This document shows positions 37,104-45,290 of a stretch of 64,000 bases of DNA, in pieces (position 1 is the stretch's first letter; each line of letters starts with the position of its first letter). Location of the stretch: contig NZ_LR890047.1 of assembly GCF_904848675.1 (NCBI RefSeq), positions 682,001-746,000 on the forward strand, given 5' to 3'. Position numbers and translations under genes: made by a program. Source of the DNA: Profftia tarda (GTDB taxonomy: Bacteria > Pseudomonadota > Gammaproteobacteria > Enterobacterales > Enterobacteriaceae). The notes under the pieces were generated by a model. That model was not told the origin of the DNA. It ran no database searches and saw only the letters and a list, made by a program, of their open reading frames with translations.

Positions 37104-38438
37104 TTTTTCCTCGATGCACTTACGTGAATAACTAAACTGAAAGAAACTAGAAGGGGTTATCTTGATATTTTCTTAAAATTAATATAATTAAATTATTAAT
37201 TTAAAATTAAATGGGCTAAATTTATTTCAGAAAATTTATAAATTTAAAAAGAAAACTATAGCTTATCAAGTTAAGCGCCCTATTCAATAATTTATTCTAT
37301 CTCTTAGTTGTTGAATATTAAAAAATCTTATAAGATTTTTTCGTAAAATAATATTATATTATCTTAGATGGGTTATCATTAGACAGGATTTAATCCTATG
37401 ATAATAGAGTTTCAAGAATAATTTATTATTTTCATGTGACTATATAGTAATCCTTAAATGCTTATTTTATTAAAAGTAGTGAGTAGCGATATTTTTCAAA
37501 AAACTAACAGTTAGTGACTGTGTAGTTTATATACAACTTTGTATACAAAAATATTATTCTAAATAATAAATTCTTTTATTTAGAATAAAAGTATTAATAG
37601 AATTACATTACAAATTTAAATTATTTTTACCTGTAAAGGTATATATTTTACCATATAAATAATCAGAATAATCATGACTTGTATTACTTAAACATAAGAT
37701 ATTTTGTTATTTTGATTTAATCAACATATTACTGCACCTATCTAATAATCATACAATAGGATTTTCGCATAGACTTTTATCGTCCGGATCGAACTACATA
37801 TCATCAAAAGAGGCTAAAAAGTATTAACACAGATATTTTTTGTTTTAAGTGATAACGATATTAAGAACGCTGCATTAGTTGTAATTAATAATGTAGGCAA
37901 GCAATAATTTTATGTTTTGTTAGCTTATTTAGAATGTATTATTAATTTTAATATTACTCTACTTGATAAAGGTATATTATAGATAAAAAGCATTAAATGT
38001 AGGTCATAAATATAAATAATACTGAGAATAAAATGCAATATTATTAATATGGATCTTAAGTCAATACTGAGATGATAATGACACAAAAAGATAGAGCATA
38101 GTATTTTATAAAATAAATTTTATTTAAAGTTTGATATTATAAGATCATTCCCAAAACTTAATGCAAGTGCTTTATCTTCCTGTGAATCATAAGTACTCCT
38201 AAAAATCAGGATACATAAAATTGTGCAGACTAATAGGAGGGTAGCTTTTAATAAGCTATAAGCTATTTTTCAAAGTTATAAAAGAGCAGTTATGTTACGC
38301 AACATAAAGAATAGCTATTCCTACAAGAATAGCAGAAATACCTTTTAATAGAAAAAGTTAGAGGATTATATTATTTCATTCTTTTTATTTTGATCTCTTC
38401 ACAAGGTCAATAATTTTTGAGAAGAAGTCTTACAAAAT
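37104..38438. other. 1.3 kb non-coding spacer inside the rpsB-tsf operon
   Basis: In E. coli this gap is only a few hundred bases. Here no open frame or RNA is recognised. An all-A/T 13-bp perfect hairpin lies at 37554-37588 (arms 37554-37566 and 37576-37588, 9-base loop). A less AT-rich patch occurs around 37760-37815. It must hold the tsf promoter if transcription stops after rpsB. Confidence 0.55.
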
Positions 38439-38470
38439 AGTTGTTTGAGGATCACAATCCTCAAACAACT
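38439..38470 (-). terminator. 13-bp hairpin enclosing the rpsB stop codon
   Basis: On the minus strand AGTTGTTTGAGGA-ttgtga-TCCTCAAACAACT is a perfect 13-bp stem with a 6-base loop. It covers the last codons and the TGA of rpsB (38461-38463) and is followed by ATTTTG. The mixed base content and the exact match make it a good terminator or attenuator candidate between rpsB and tsf. Confidence 0.65.
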
Positions 38471-39204
38471 TGTGGTGATCCTAAAAGGGTTTCTTCAACT
38501 TTTGTATTGAGTAGCTGAGAACGACCCTCGAGCACAGTTGTAGCCACAGCAGTCAGGTAAAGACGAACTGCACGGGTTGCGTCATCATTACCCGGAATTA
38601 CAAAATCAATACCATCAGGATCGGAATTTGTATCAACTATAGAGAATACTGGAATACCTAAGTTATTGGCTTCTTTAATTGCTATGTGTTCATGATCTGC
38701 ATCAATTACGAACAGAGCATCTGGCAAGCCACCCATGTCTTTAATTCCACCTAGACTATTTTCTAGCTTTCCTAGCTCACGAGTACGCATTAAGGCTTCT
38801 TTTTTAGTTAGCTTTTCAAAGGTCCCATCTTTAGACTGAGTTTCCAGATCTTTGAGTCGTTTAATACTTTGACGTACGGTTTTCCAGTTAGTCAACATAC
38901 CGCCTAACCAACGATGATTTACGAAAAATTGATCGCAATTGTTAGCGGCTTCTTTTATGGCTTGGCTTGCAGCACGTTTAGTACCAACAAATAAAATTTT
39001 GCCTTTACAAGTAGAAATTTTCCTTAATTGAGATAAAGCTTCATTAAACATTGGAACAGTTTTTTCAAGATTAATAATATGCACTTTGTTACGCACTCCT
39101 AAGCCAAAAAATATAAAAGGCTTCATTTTAGGATTCCAGTAACGGGTCTGATGACCAAAGTGTACACCAGCTTTAATCATTTCACGCATAGAGACAGTTG
39201 CCAT
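38461..39204 (-). CDS. rpsB: 30S ribosomal protein S2, with a 3-residue insertion
   Basis: S2 is a late-assembling 30S protein that contacts S1. The start ATG 39204 (M-A-T-V-S-M) has GAGG seven bases upstream and matches E. coli; a longer frame to 39246 adds 14 unrelated residues. The 247-residue product (E. coli 241) keeps KAGVHFGHQTRYWNPKMKPFIF and KVHIINLEKT, but the near-universal F-G-A-R-N-K stretch reads F-F-G-L-G-V-R-N-K, a three-residue insertion at about residues 33-37. Zinc-like coiled-coil and RNA contacts (HRWLGGMLTNWKT) are intact. The 3' end lies in a strong hairpin. It is divergent from map, as in E. coli. Confidence 0.96.
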   Translation of the reverse strand: MATVSMREMIKAGVHFGHQTRYWNPKMKPFIFFGLGVRNKVHIINLEKTVPMFNEALSQLRKISTCKGKILFVGTKRAASQAIKEAANNCDQFFVNHRWLGGMLTNWKTVRQSIKRLKDLETQSKDGTFEKLTKKEALMRTRELGKLENSLGGIKDMGGLPDALFVIDADHEHIAIKEANNLGIPVFSIVDTNSDPDGIDFVIPGNDDATRAVRLYLTAVATTVLEGRSQLLNTKVEETLLGSPQVV

Positions 39205-39572
39205 AATTAAACCTCTAAATAAGTTTGGGGCTAAAGCTAAAAACATCTTATGGATATAATCTTAGAGACATTCACTTCTGCGACTCTAATAATGCGATAA
39301 AATCTGCAACCTACATACAAATATTAGGATTGCGATTATATTTATTTGCAAATAATAAATATAACACCATTTATATTAAAGGTATATCCGTCTTATAAAT
39401 AAGTATAAAAAGTGCAGGATTATTTGTAACATACAATATCCATATACTCTACCTTTTTGTTGTAATTTGAGACCTAGTTATTTTTAGGATTTAGCGGTAG
39501 CAATAAAATTATTATGATTTTCAATCATTGACTATAACAGTCTATTTGATAATACGAGCGGACATATATTTT
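39205..39572. other. Divergent spacer rpsB / map
   Basis: About 370 bases that must contain the rpsB leader and promoters for both directions. The only signal I can place firmly is the rpsB ribosome site (GAGG on the minus strand near 39212-39215). In E. coli, S2 represses its own mRNA through the leader; I cannot confirm such a structure here. Confidence 0.45.
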
Positions 39573-40373
39573 ATGGCAATATCAATAAAAAAACCAGAAC
39601 AAATAGAAAAAATGCGAATCGCTGGGCAAATGGCTGCGGAAATTCTAGAAATAATTAAACCATATGTTGTTCTTGGCGCCACCACTGGAGAATTAGATCG
39701 TATATGTGCTGATTATATCACCAAAAAACAGCAGGCTGTATCCGCTTGCCTAGGATATCATGGCTATCCAAAATCCGTTTGTATATCTGTCAACGAAGTG
39801 GTATGCCATGGTATTCCTAGTGATAAAAAAATCTTAAAAAATGGGGATATAGTTAACATAGATGTTGCCGTGATTAAAGACGGATGGCATGGCGATACCT
39901 CAAAGATGTTTATTGTGGGTAAACCAACAATCCTAGGAGAAAGATTATGCCGGGTCACACTACAAAGTCTCTACATAGCTATAAAAATGGTTAAACCTAA
40001 TATACGTTTGCGCACTATAGGTACGCAAATACAGAATTTTATTGAAGCAAATGGTTTTTCGGTTGTACGTGAATATTGTGGACACGGAATAGGAGAAATT
40101 TTTCATGAAGATCCTAAGGTTATGCATTACAATACTAATGATAGCGGGGTCGTACTGCAAAAAGGAATGACTTTTACAATTGAGCCTATGGTAAATGCTG
40201 GCCATTACAGCATTCGTACTATGAAAGATGGATGGACTGTAAAAACTAAAGATCGTAGCTTATCGGCGCAGTACGAGCATACCATTGTAGTAACAGATAA
40301 TGGTTGCGAGATCTTAACCTTGCGTGATGAAGAAACAGACATTCCACGGATCATTATTCAGGATAACATATGA
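39573..40373 (+). CDS. map: Methionine aminopeptidase, type I
   Basis: Map removes the N-terminal Met from new proteins. The start is ATG 39573, giving M-A-I-S-I-K-K-P as in E. coli; an earlier in-frame ATG at 39528 would add 15 residues. The product is 266 aa (E. coli 264). With this start the metal ligands fall at the E. coli numbers: His79 (VVCHGIP), Asp97 (NIDVAV), Asp108 (HGDTS), then the His of YCGHGIG, the Glu of FTIEPMVNAG and the Glu of QYEHTIVV. The usual G-R-G after GHGIG reads G-E-I. The ribosome site is weak. dapD and glnD, its E. coli neighbours, are missing. Confidence 0.96.
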   Translation: MAISIKKPEQIEKMRIAGQMAAEILEIIKPYVVLGATTGELDRICADYITKKQQAVSACLGYHGYPKSVCISVNEVVCHGIPSDKKILKNGDIVNIDVAVIKDGWHGDTSKMFIVGKPTILGERLCRVTLQSLYIAIKMVKPNIRLRTIGTQIQNFIEANGFSVVREYCGHGIGEIFHEDPKVMHYNTNDSGVVLQKGMTFTIEPMVNAGHYSIRTMKDGWTVKTKDRSLSAQYEHTIVVTDNGCEILTLRDEETDIPRIIIQDNI

Positions 40374-40449
40374 ATATAATTTACTGACTGTGCATTGCCA
40401 AGTATAGAGATAGTCATAAAATATGTATTTCTTAACTAGTGTCTCTATT

Positions 40450-40473
40450 TTGAGTGTACTTAATCATACTCAA
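40450..40473 (+). terminator. Weak hairpin downstream of map
   Basis: TTGAGTGT-acttaatc-ATACTCAA forms an 8-bp stem with one G-U pair, 77 bases after the map stop. No U tract follows. It is a possible map terminator only. Confidence 0.3.
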
Positions 40474-41267
40474 ACCATGTTAATATAGTAAATCTATCTT
40501 AGCTCAAAATATTCATCAACTAGCTCTACTAATATACTAGATGATTATAGATAATTTTAGTTTAATTAATTAATACTGATAAATCGAGATATTAAATGCA
40601 GGAAAATTTTAAAGTATTATCTAATTAGAAACGATGCAGTATCTTGAAAACTATTAAGAGCTGACAAAACGCATTGAATAACCCACTCACTTCTTTAGAC
40701 AAGACTGTAAAGTCCTAAATAAATATCACGCAACAGTACTAATCAGCTAAAATGCTCGTATATGAAAGATTTAATTCTTATTATACTACGTTAATTTAAG
40801 AAATAACAAATAATTGATTATGCAATGCGTAAAATGATAATGATTACTTAACAATTTATGCATAGTTTTTAAGTATTTATCAGGTAAGAAAATATAGTAT
40901 GTGTAGAAAAAGCAATGCTGAATATAAAATAGTATCTGCCTGCTAGCAAAAGAGAAATAATCTATTATTTTGTACTTGTTTATATATATGAACTTCTCCA
41001 AAAAAAACGATACAGTACCAATAACTTACGCTAATCCTATAAAAAATAAAAGAAGAATATTCCTGTTTTTATTTCAGTTACTAACCAATTTTGTTTCAGC
41101 ATATTCCTAAAGTATTCAAGATAACTATTGTGATCTTGATTATTAATGTCACTGAATATCATTATAAATATTAAACTAAATTTAAGTGTCTAAATATTAT
41201 ATCTAGAGGGTGTACTTTATTTTCTATAAATATTATATGAAGCAATAAGTAAATAAATTTATTATTA
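40474..41267. other. AT-rich spacer between map and the feo promoter
   Basis: No gene, RNA or repeat recognised. The feoABC control region begins at about 41268. Confidence 0.5.
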
Positions 41268-41286
41268 ATTAATGATTATCATTTAC
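41268..41286 (+). promoter_or_regulatory. Fur box upstream of feoABC
   Basis: ATTAATGATTATCATTTAC matches the 19-base Fur consensus GATAATGATAATCATTATC at 14 positions, including the perfect inverted core AATGAT-T-ATCATT (41271-41283). It overlaps the -35 box of the promoter I assign at 41282-41310, the usual layout for iron repression. It predicts that feoABC is shut by Fur-Fe2+; the fur gene is not in this window. Confidence 0.8.
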
Positions 41287-41310
41287 CTTCTTTAGAAGTA
41301 ATGCTAAAAT
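41282..41310 (+). promoter_or_regulatory. Sigma-70 promoter of feoABC
   Basis: TTTACC (41282-41287) and TAAAAT (41305-41310) are separated by exactly 17 bases. Transcription would start near 41317, giving a leader of about 195 bases before feoA. The overlap with the Fur box supports the call. Confidence 0.65.
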
Positions 41311-41512
41311 ATCTTCGTATACTCGAATAATTATTAGACTTATAAAGTATATCTAGTAAAGAATAATAATTTAATCAAGGGATATTAATAATAAAGACAT
41401 AACCCATAAGGTCAATAAAATACCAAAGAATCCAATGCTCTCTTGGGTGATATTTAGGCTGGATACCACCAATATTCACCATAGCAGATTACCTAATATA
41501 ATAAGGTTTTTC

Positions 41513-41770
41513 ATGCATCATTTTATTCCGGAACACCAATATAAAATAATTGCCTTTTCTCCTTTAATGTGCCCTTCTTACCGTCATAAATTATTGTCTC
41601 TGGGTTTTTTGCCAGGATCTCCTTTTAGTGTAGTAAGAATAGCTCCTCTAGGTGATCCCATTGAAGTTAAGTCACGTCGTGTTAGCCTTGTTCTCCGTAA
41701 AAAAGACCTAGCATTACTGACTATCGAGAGAATAACAATAGTTAATAATACGAAACATAAAGTGTTTTGA
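41513..41770 (+). CDS. feoA: Ferrous iron transport protein A
   Basis: FeoA is a small SH3-like cytosolic protein needed for FeoB activity. The start ATG 41513 has AAGG six bases upstream and gives 85 residues (E. coli 75). The family core is clear: YRHKLLSLGFLPGSPFSVVRIAPLGDPI, then SRRVSLVLRKKDLALL. A longer open frame from 41435 has no ribosome site. The C-terminus carries about ten extra residues (TIVNNTKHKVF). feoB follows after 115 bases, a wider gap than the usual tight operon. Confidence 0.95.
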   Translation: MHHFIPEHQYKIIAFSPLMCPSYRHKLLSLGFLPGSPFSVVRIAPLGDPIEVKSRRVSLVLRKKDLALLTIERITIVNNTKHKVF

Positions 41771-41885
41771 GATCAAATTTTCTTTTCCTTTAACCAATAT
41801 TTCATAAGCTACTATGTACAAATTTTTAATAAAACCTTTAACATCTTCTTCTAAATACAGTCTATCCTTAATAAAACGTTGAATT

Positions 41886-44165
41886 ATGAAAAAACTCACG
41901 ATAGGGTTAATTGGTAACCCAAACTCTGGCAAAACAACTCTATTTAACCAGCTAACTGGATCTAGGCAAAGAGTTGGTAACTGGGCCGGAGTTACGGTAG
42001 AGAAAAAAGAAGGTAATTTTCTTACAGAAAAACATCAGGTAAAACTAGTTGATCTTCCTGGAATTTATTCTCTAACAACTATTTCAGAACAGACATCGTT
42101 AGATGAGCAAATCGCTTGTCGCTATATCCTGAGTGGTGAAGCAGATCTAATCATAAATGTAGTTGATTCTTCTAATCTTGAACGCAATCTATATCTAACA
42201 TTACAATTACTTGAGCCGGGTATTCCTTGTATAATCGTTCTTAATATGTTGGACATAGCTTATAATCAGCATATTAAAATTGATATTACATCCCTAGCTC
42301 AGCTCCTTGGGTGCTCTGTAATACCACTTATTTCTAGCCGGGCTTATGGAATTATTGAACTAAAAAACGCCATCGATGTATCACAAAAAAACTCCATTGA
42401 AACACTAGTTGAATACCCAGTACTCATGGTACATATTGAGCGTTTATCTCAGGCAATGCCAAAGTCTTTATCTATAAAACAGCGCCGCTGGATAGCAATT
42501 CAAATGCTTGAAGGTAGTACCTGTAGCTCTATTTGTACCATTAATGCATTAAAAATATTACCTAAAATACAAGAAATATTAAAACAAACAATAAATGAAG
42601 ACCCAGCGCTAATTATCGCAGATTTACGCTATCAACGTATTACTGATATCTGCGATTTTGTATGCAATACCAGTACTCTGCAAAATAATTTCATGACTGA
42701 AAAGCTTGATAAGATTGTCCTTAACCGCTGGATGGGAATACCGATATTTTTACTAATAATGTATATCATGTTTTTTCTGGCAATAAATATAGGAGGTGCA
42801 TTGCAACCTTTGTTTGACATTGGTTCTTCAACAATTTTTGTTCAAGGTTTACAGTGGATAGGTTATAAGCTAAATTTTCCTGATTGGCTGACTATTTTGC
42901 TCGCGGAAGGAGGTGGGGGTATTAATAGTATACTACCCATGATACCACAAATAGGCATTATGTACCTTCTCTTATCTTTCCTTGAAGATTCTGGTTATAT
43001 GGCACGTGCAGCTTTCATCGTTGATCGCATGATGCAGGTAATAGGTTTACCAGGAAAATCATTTATTCCTTTAATAGTTGGCTTTGGATGTAACGTATCG
43101 GCAGTTATGGGTGCCCGTACGCTAGATTCGCCGCGTGAACGCCTCATCACTGTGCTTATGGCACCATTTATGTCTTGTGGAGCTCGTTTAGCAATTTTTG
43201 CTATATTTTCAACAGCATTCTTTGGACAAGGTGATGCTCTAATAGTATTCTCGCTGTATATAATTGGTATAGTGATGGCCATTTTAACTGGTCTGATGCT
43301 TAAACATACAATTATTCGTGGAGAACCGTATCCATTTGTAATGGAACTGCCTGCATACCACGTGCCCAATCTAAAAATCTTACTGATGCAAACATGGCCA
43401 CGCCTAAAAGATTTCATTCTGCGTGCAGGAAAAATAATCATCTCAGCAAGTATTGTTATAGGCATACTAAACAGTTTTTCTTTCAGTGGAAAGCCTGTGG
43501 ATTGTATGAATGATTCTGTGTTAGCTTCAGTCAGCAAGATCATGACTCCCCTACTAAAACCTATAGGAATCAGGAGGGATAACTGGCAGGCCATGGTGGG
43601 TTTAATTACCGGTGCTATGGCGAAAGAAGTAGTTGTTAGTACTCTAAATACACTGTATGCAGCAGAAAAAATTTACAGTGTCAAGTTTGATCCGGAAGAA
43701 TATAACTTACTGAAAAGTTTAGGAGAATCCTTAGAGAATACTTGGGATATGATCCAAGATAAATTAAGTATTCAGTTGTTATCATACTCCATAAAAACTA
43801 GTAAAAATGAGCATTATATACCATCAGGATCCATGGGGGTTATGGGAAATAAGTTCGGCAGCGCTAGCTCTACCTATGCTTACCTTATTTTTATTCTTTT
43901 GTATCTTCCTTGCATATCCGTGATGGGAACAATTGCCTGCGAAATTAATCATAATTGGATGGTATTTTCTATTTTGTGGAGCCTGAATATTGCCTATTCA
44001 CTCGCAACGGTGTTTTATCAATTAGCTAATTTTGCAAGCCATCCTAAATATAGTGCTATTACCATCTCTCTTGTTATTATATTCAATACGTTACTATTGA
44101 TAGGTCTTCGATATTCTGGAAACCTATTTAGTGCACGATCAACAAATGATGATACTATCAAGTAG
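41886..44165 (+). CDS. feoB: Ferrous iron permease FeoB
   Basis: FeoB is the inner-membrane Fe2+ transporter with an N-terminal G domain. The 759-residue product (E. coli 773) starts with the G1 motif GNPNSGKT at residues 10-17, then GNWAGVTVEKKEG, DLPGIYSL, NVVDSSNLERN and NMLD, a helical GDI-like domain, and two Gate halves with VGFGCNVSAVMGARTLDSPRERL and GAMAKEVVVSTLNTLY. The Cys-rich tail of E. coli FeoB is absent. The frame is uninterrupted, so ferrous uptake looks functional. The ribosome site is weak, suggesting dependence on upstream translation. Confidence 0.97.
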   Translation: MKKLTIGLIGNPNSGKTTLFNQLTGSRQRVGNWAGVTVEKKEGNFLTEKHQVKLVDLPGIYSLTTISEQTSLDEQIACRYILSGEADLIINVVDSSNLERNLYLTLQLLEPGIPCIIVLNMLDIAYNQHIKIDITSLAQLLGCSVIPLISSRAYGIIELKNAIDVSQKNSIETLVEYPVLMVHIERLSQAMPKSLSIKQRRWIAIQMLEGSTCSSICTINALKILPKIQEILKQTINEDPALIIADLRYQRITDICDFVCNTSTLQNNFMTEKLDKIVLNRWMGIPIFLLIMYIMFFLAINIGGALQPLFDIGSSTIFVQGLQWIGYKLNFPDWLTILLAEGGGGINSILPMIPQIGIMYLLLSFLEDSGYMARAAFIVDRMMQVIGLPGKSFIPLIVGFGCNVSAVMGARTLDSPRERLITVLMAPFMSCGARLAIFAIFSTAFFGQGDALIVFSLYIIGIVMAILTGLMLKHTIIRGEPYPFVMELPAYHVPNLKILLMQTWPRLKDFILRAGKIIISASIVIGILNSFSFSGKPVDCMNDSVLASVSKIMTPLLKPIGIRRDNWQAMVGLITGAMAKEVVVSTLNTLYAAEKIYSVKFDPEEYNLLKSLGESLENTWDMIQDKLSIQLLSYSIKTSKNEHYIPSGSMGVMGNKFGSASSTYAYLIFILLYLPCISVMGTIACEINHNWMVFSILWSLNIAYSLATVFYQLANFASHPKYSAITISLVIIFNTLLLIGLRYSGNLFSARSTNDDTIK

Positions 44166-44264
44166 TAGCTATGATTGTAATGCTAATAAGATATTTCGTT
44201 AATTCTTTCGTTGTATCTCATTAAATATTATATACTAAGGGTCCCTTCATAGGAGGATAATAGT

Positions 44265-44534
44265 ATGGCAATCTTATTAGAAATACGAAATACACTAGCC
44301 CTGCACGGACAGATCGAATTCAATCATTTGTGTCGCACGGTTAATGGTTCGCCAGCAATAGTTTCAGCTATGCTAGAGCTCTTAGAAAAGATGGGATTGG
44401 TTAAAAAAGCTGATGGAATCGATAAATCTTGCTTGACAGGAAGATGTACAGGATGCCTGGAAAGACATAAGAACTGTCACACTCTAATTTACATACCTAA
44501 ATCATATAACTTGAGTCCCTTAGCAAGGGAATGA
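44265..44534 (+). CDS. feoC: FeoC, [Fe-S]-type regulator of ferrous transport
   Basis: FeoC is a small winged-helix protein found after feoB in enterobacteria; it binds an iron-sulfur cluster and, in some species, protects FeoB from FtsH proteolysis. The product has 89 residues (E. coli 78). The N-terminal winged helix (LLEIRNTLALHGQIEFNHLCRTV) is followed by the cysteine wing C-L-T-G-R-C-T-G-C with a fourth Cys six residues on (spacing 4-2-6, against 4-2-5 in E. coli). A strong AGGAGG precedes the ATG by eight bases. The C-terminus is about ten residues longer than in E. coli. Confidence 0.93.
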   Translation: MAILLEIRNTLALHGQIEFNHLCRTVNGSPAIVSAMLELLEKMGLVKKADGIDKSCLTGRCTGCLERHKNCHTLIYIPKSYNLSPLARE

Positions 44535-44635
44535 ATATTAATATTATTTTTTATTAAAATCAATCTTATTATACTTTATTAGTTAGCAGTCAGACAAAAT
44601 TAAATAATGAAAATATACTAATAATCCTTATAAGC

Positions 44636-44658
44636 AATAAAATTTTTAAAATTTTATT
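44636..44658. terminator. AT-only palindrome after feoC
   Basis: Arms of 11 bases (AATAAAATTTT / AAAATTTTATT) surround one base, 101 bases past feoC, with TTTTTATTATT a few bases on. It may help end the feoABC transcript; being only A/T it could also be chance. Confidence 0.3.
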
Positions 44659-44770
44659 AAATGTTTTTATTATTAAAGAGCAGATAAATTTAATGTTTGC
44701 TAATTAGTACTAAGCTTCTCTTAAAGAGAAAGAGAATCTCAATAAATAACATTTTATCTGATAACAGTAA

Positions 44771-44815
44771 TGAATATAACATAATATCTATTGAATAGAT
44801 ATTATGTTATATTCA
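44771..44815. terminator. 20-bp perfect hairpin in the feoC/ligA convergent spacer
   Basis: Arms 44771-44790 and 44796-44815 are exact reverse complements over 20 bp, with the 5-base loop TTGAA. There is no U tract on either side. It is the longest perfect hairpin I found in the window, and it sits between converging genes like the ones at 4724 and 54297. A two-way terminator is the simplest reading (inference). Confidence 0.6.
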
Positions 44816-45290
44816 AGGTTGTACAGAAATATTTCTATATAGTATTCACAAGATAGTTGAAAACAAGAAAATAAAGAAAACTCTTTAGTTATGATAGTTA
44901 TATTTTCAAGAAATATTTATAATGTTATTCTACTAGATGAGGAGTGCGCATTTTATATGAATTAATAAACAAAAATATTAATTTTCCATCAATATTAGTA
45001 TATCTTAATTAAGATAAATTTTATACATTGATGCAATCATATATATTCCTAATGATTAATCAACTCTTTAGTTAAATATATGTTACGTTAATAAATATTG
45101 CTCTAATATAAAAAGCATCTATAAGATATAAGCAAAAAAATTTTTTAAGTAAATAGTGATATAGATTTTTCGTATTTTACCAACATCATCATTATCTTCA
45201 TAATGATTAATGCATTTTTGATTTCTTTTAAACCTTGATTATTCTCTAAGAGAATGCCTCAATAAAAAATAATTAAGGATTAGATCGATT
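44816..45290. other. Remaining feoC-ligA spacer
   Basis: AT-rich with no gene. A 15-base palindrome ATTCTCT-A-AGAGAAT at 45241-45255 lies 36 bases past the ligA stop and could be part of ligA termination, but no U tract follows on the minus strand. Confidence 0.4.

Noticed and set aside
40786..41001. 71-codon minus-strand frame between map and feoA
   Set aside because: Rich in Tyr/Phe/Ile/Leu as expected of random AT-rich DNA; no ribosome site.
42995..43594. 199-codon frame antisense to feoB
   Set aside because: It lies wholly inside feoB in the opposite strand and mirrors its membrane-segment codons; an antisense shadow.
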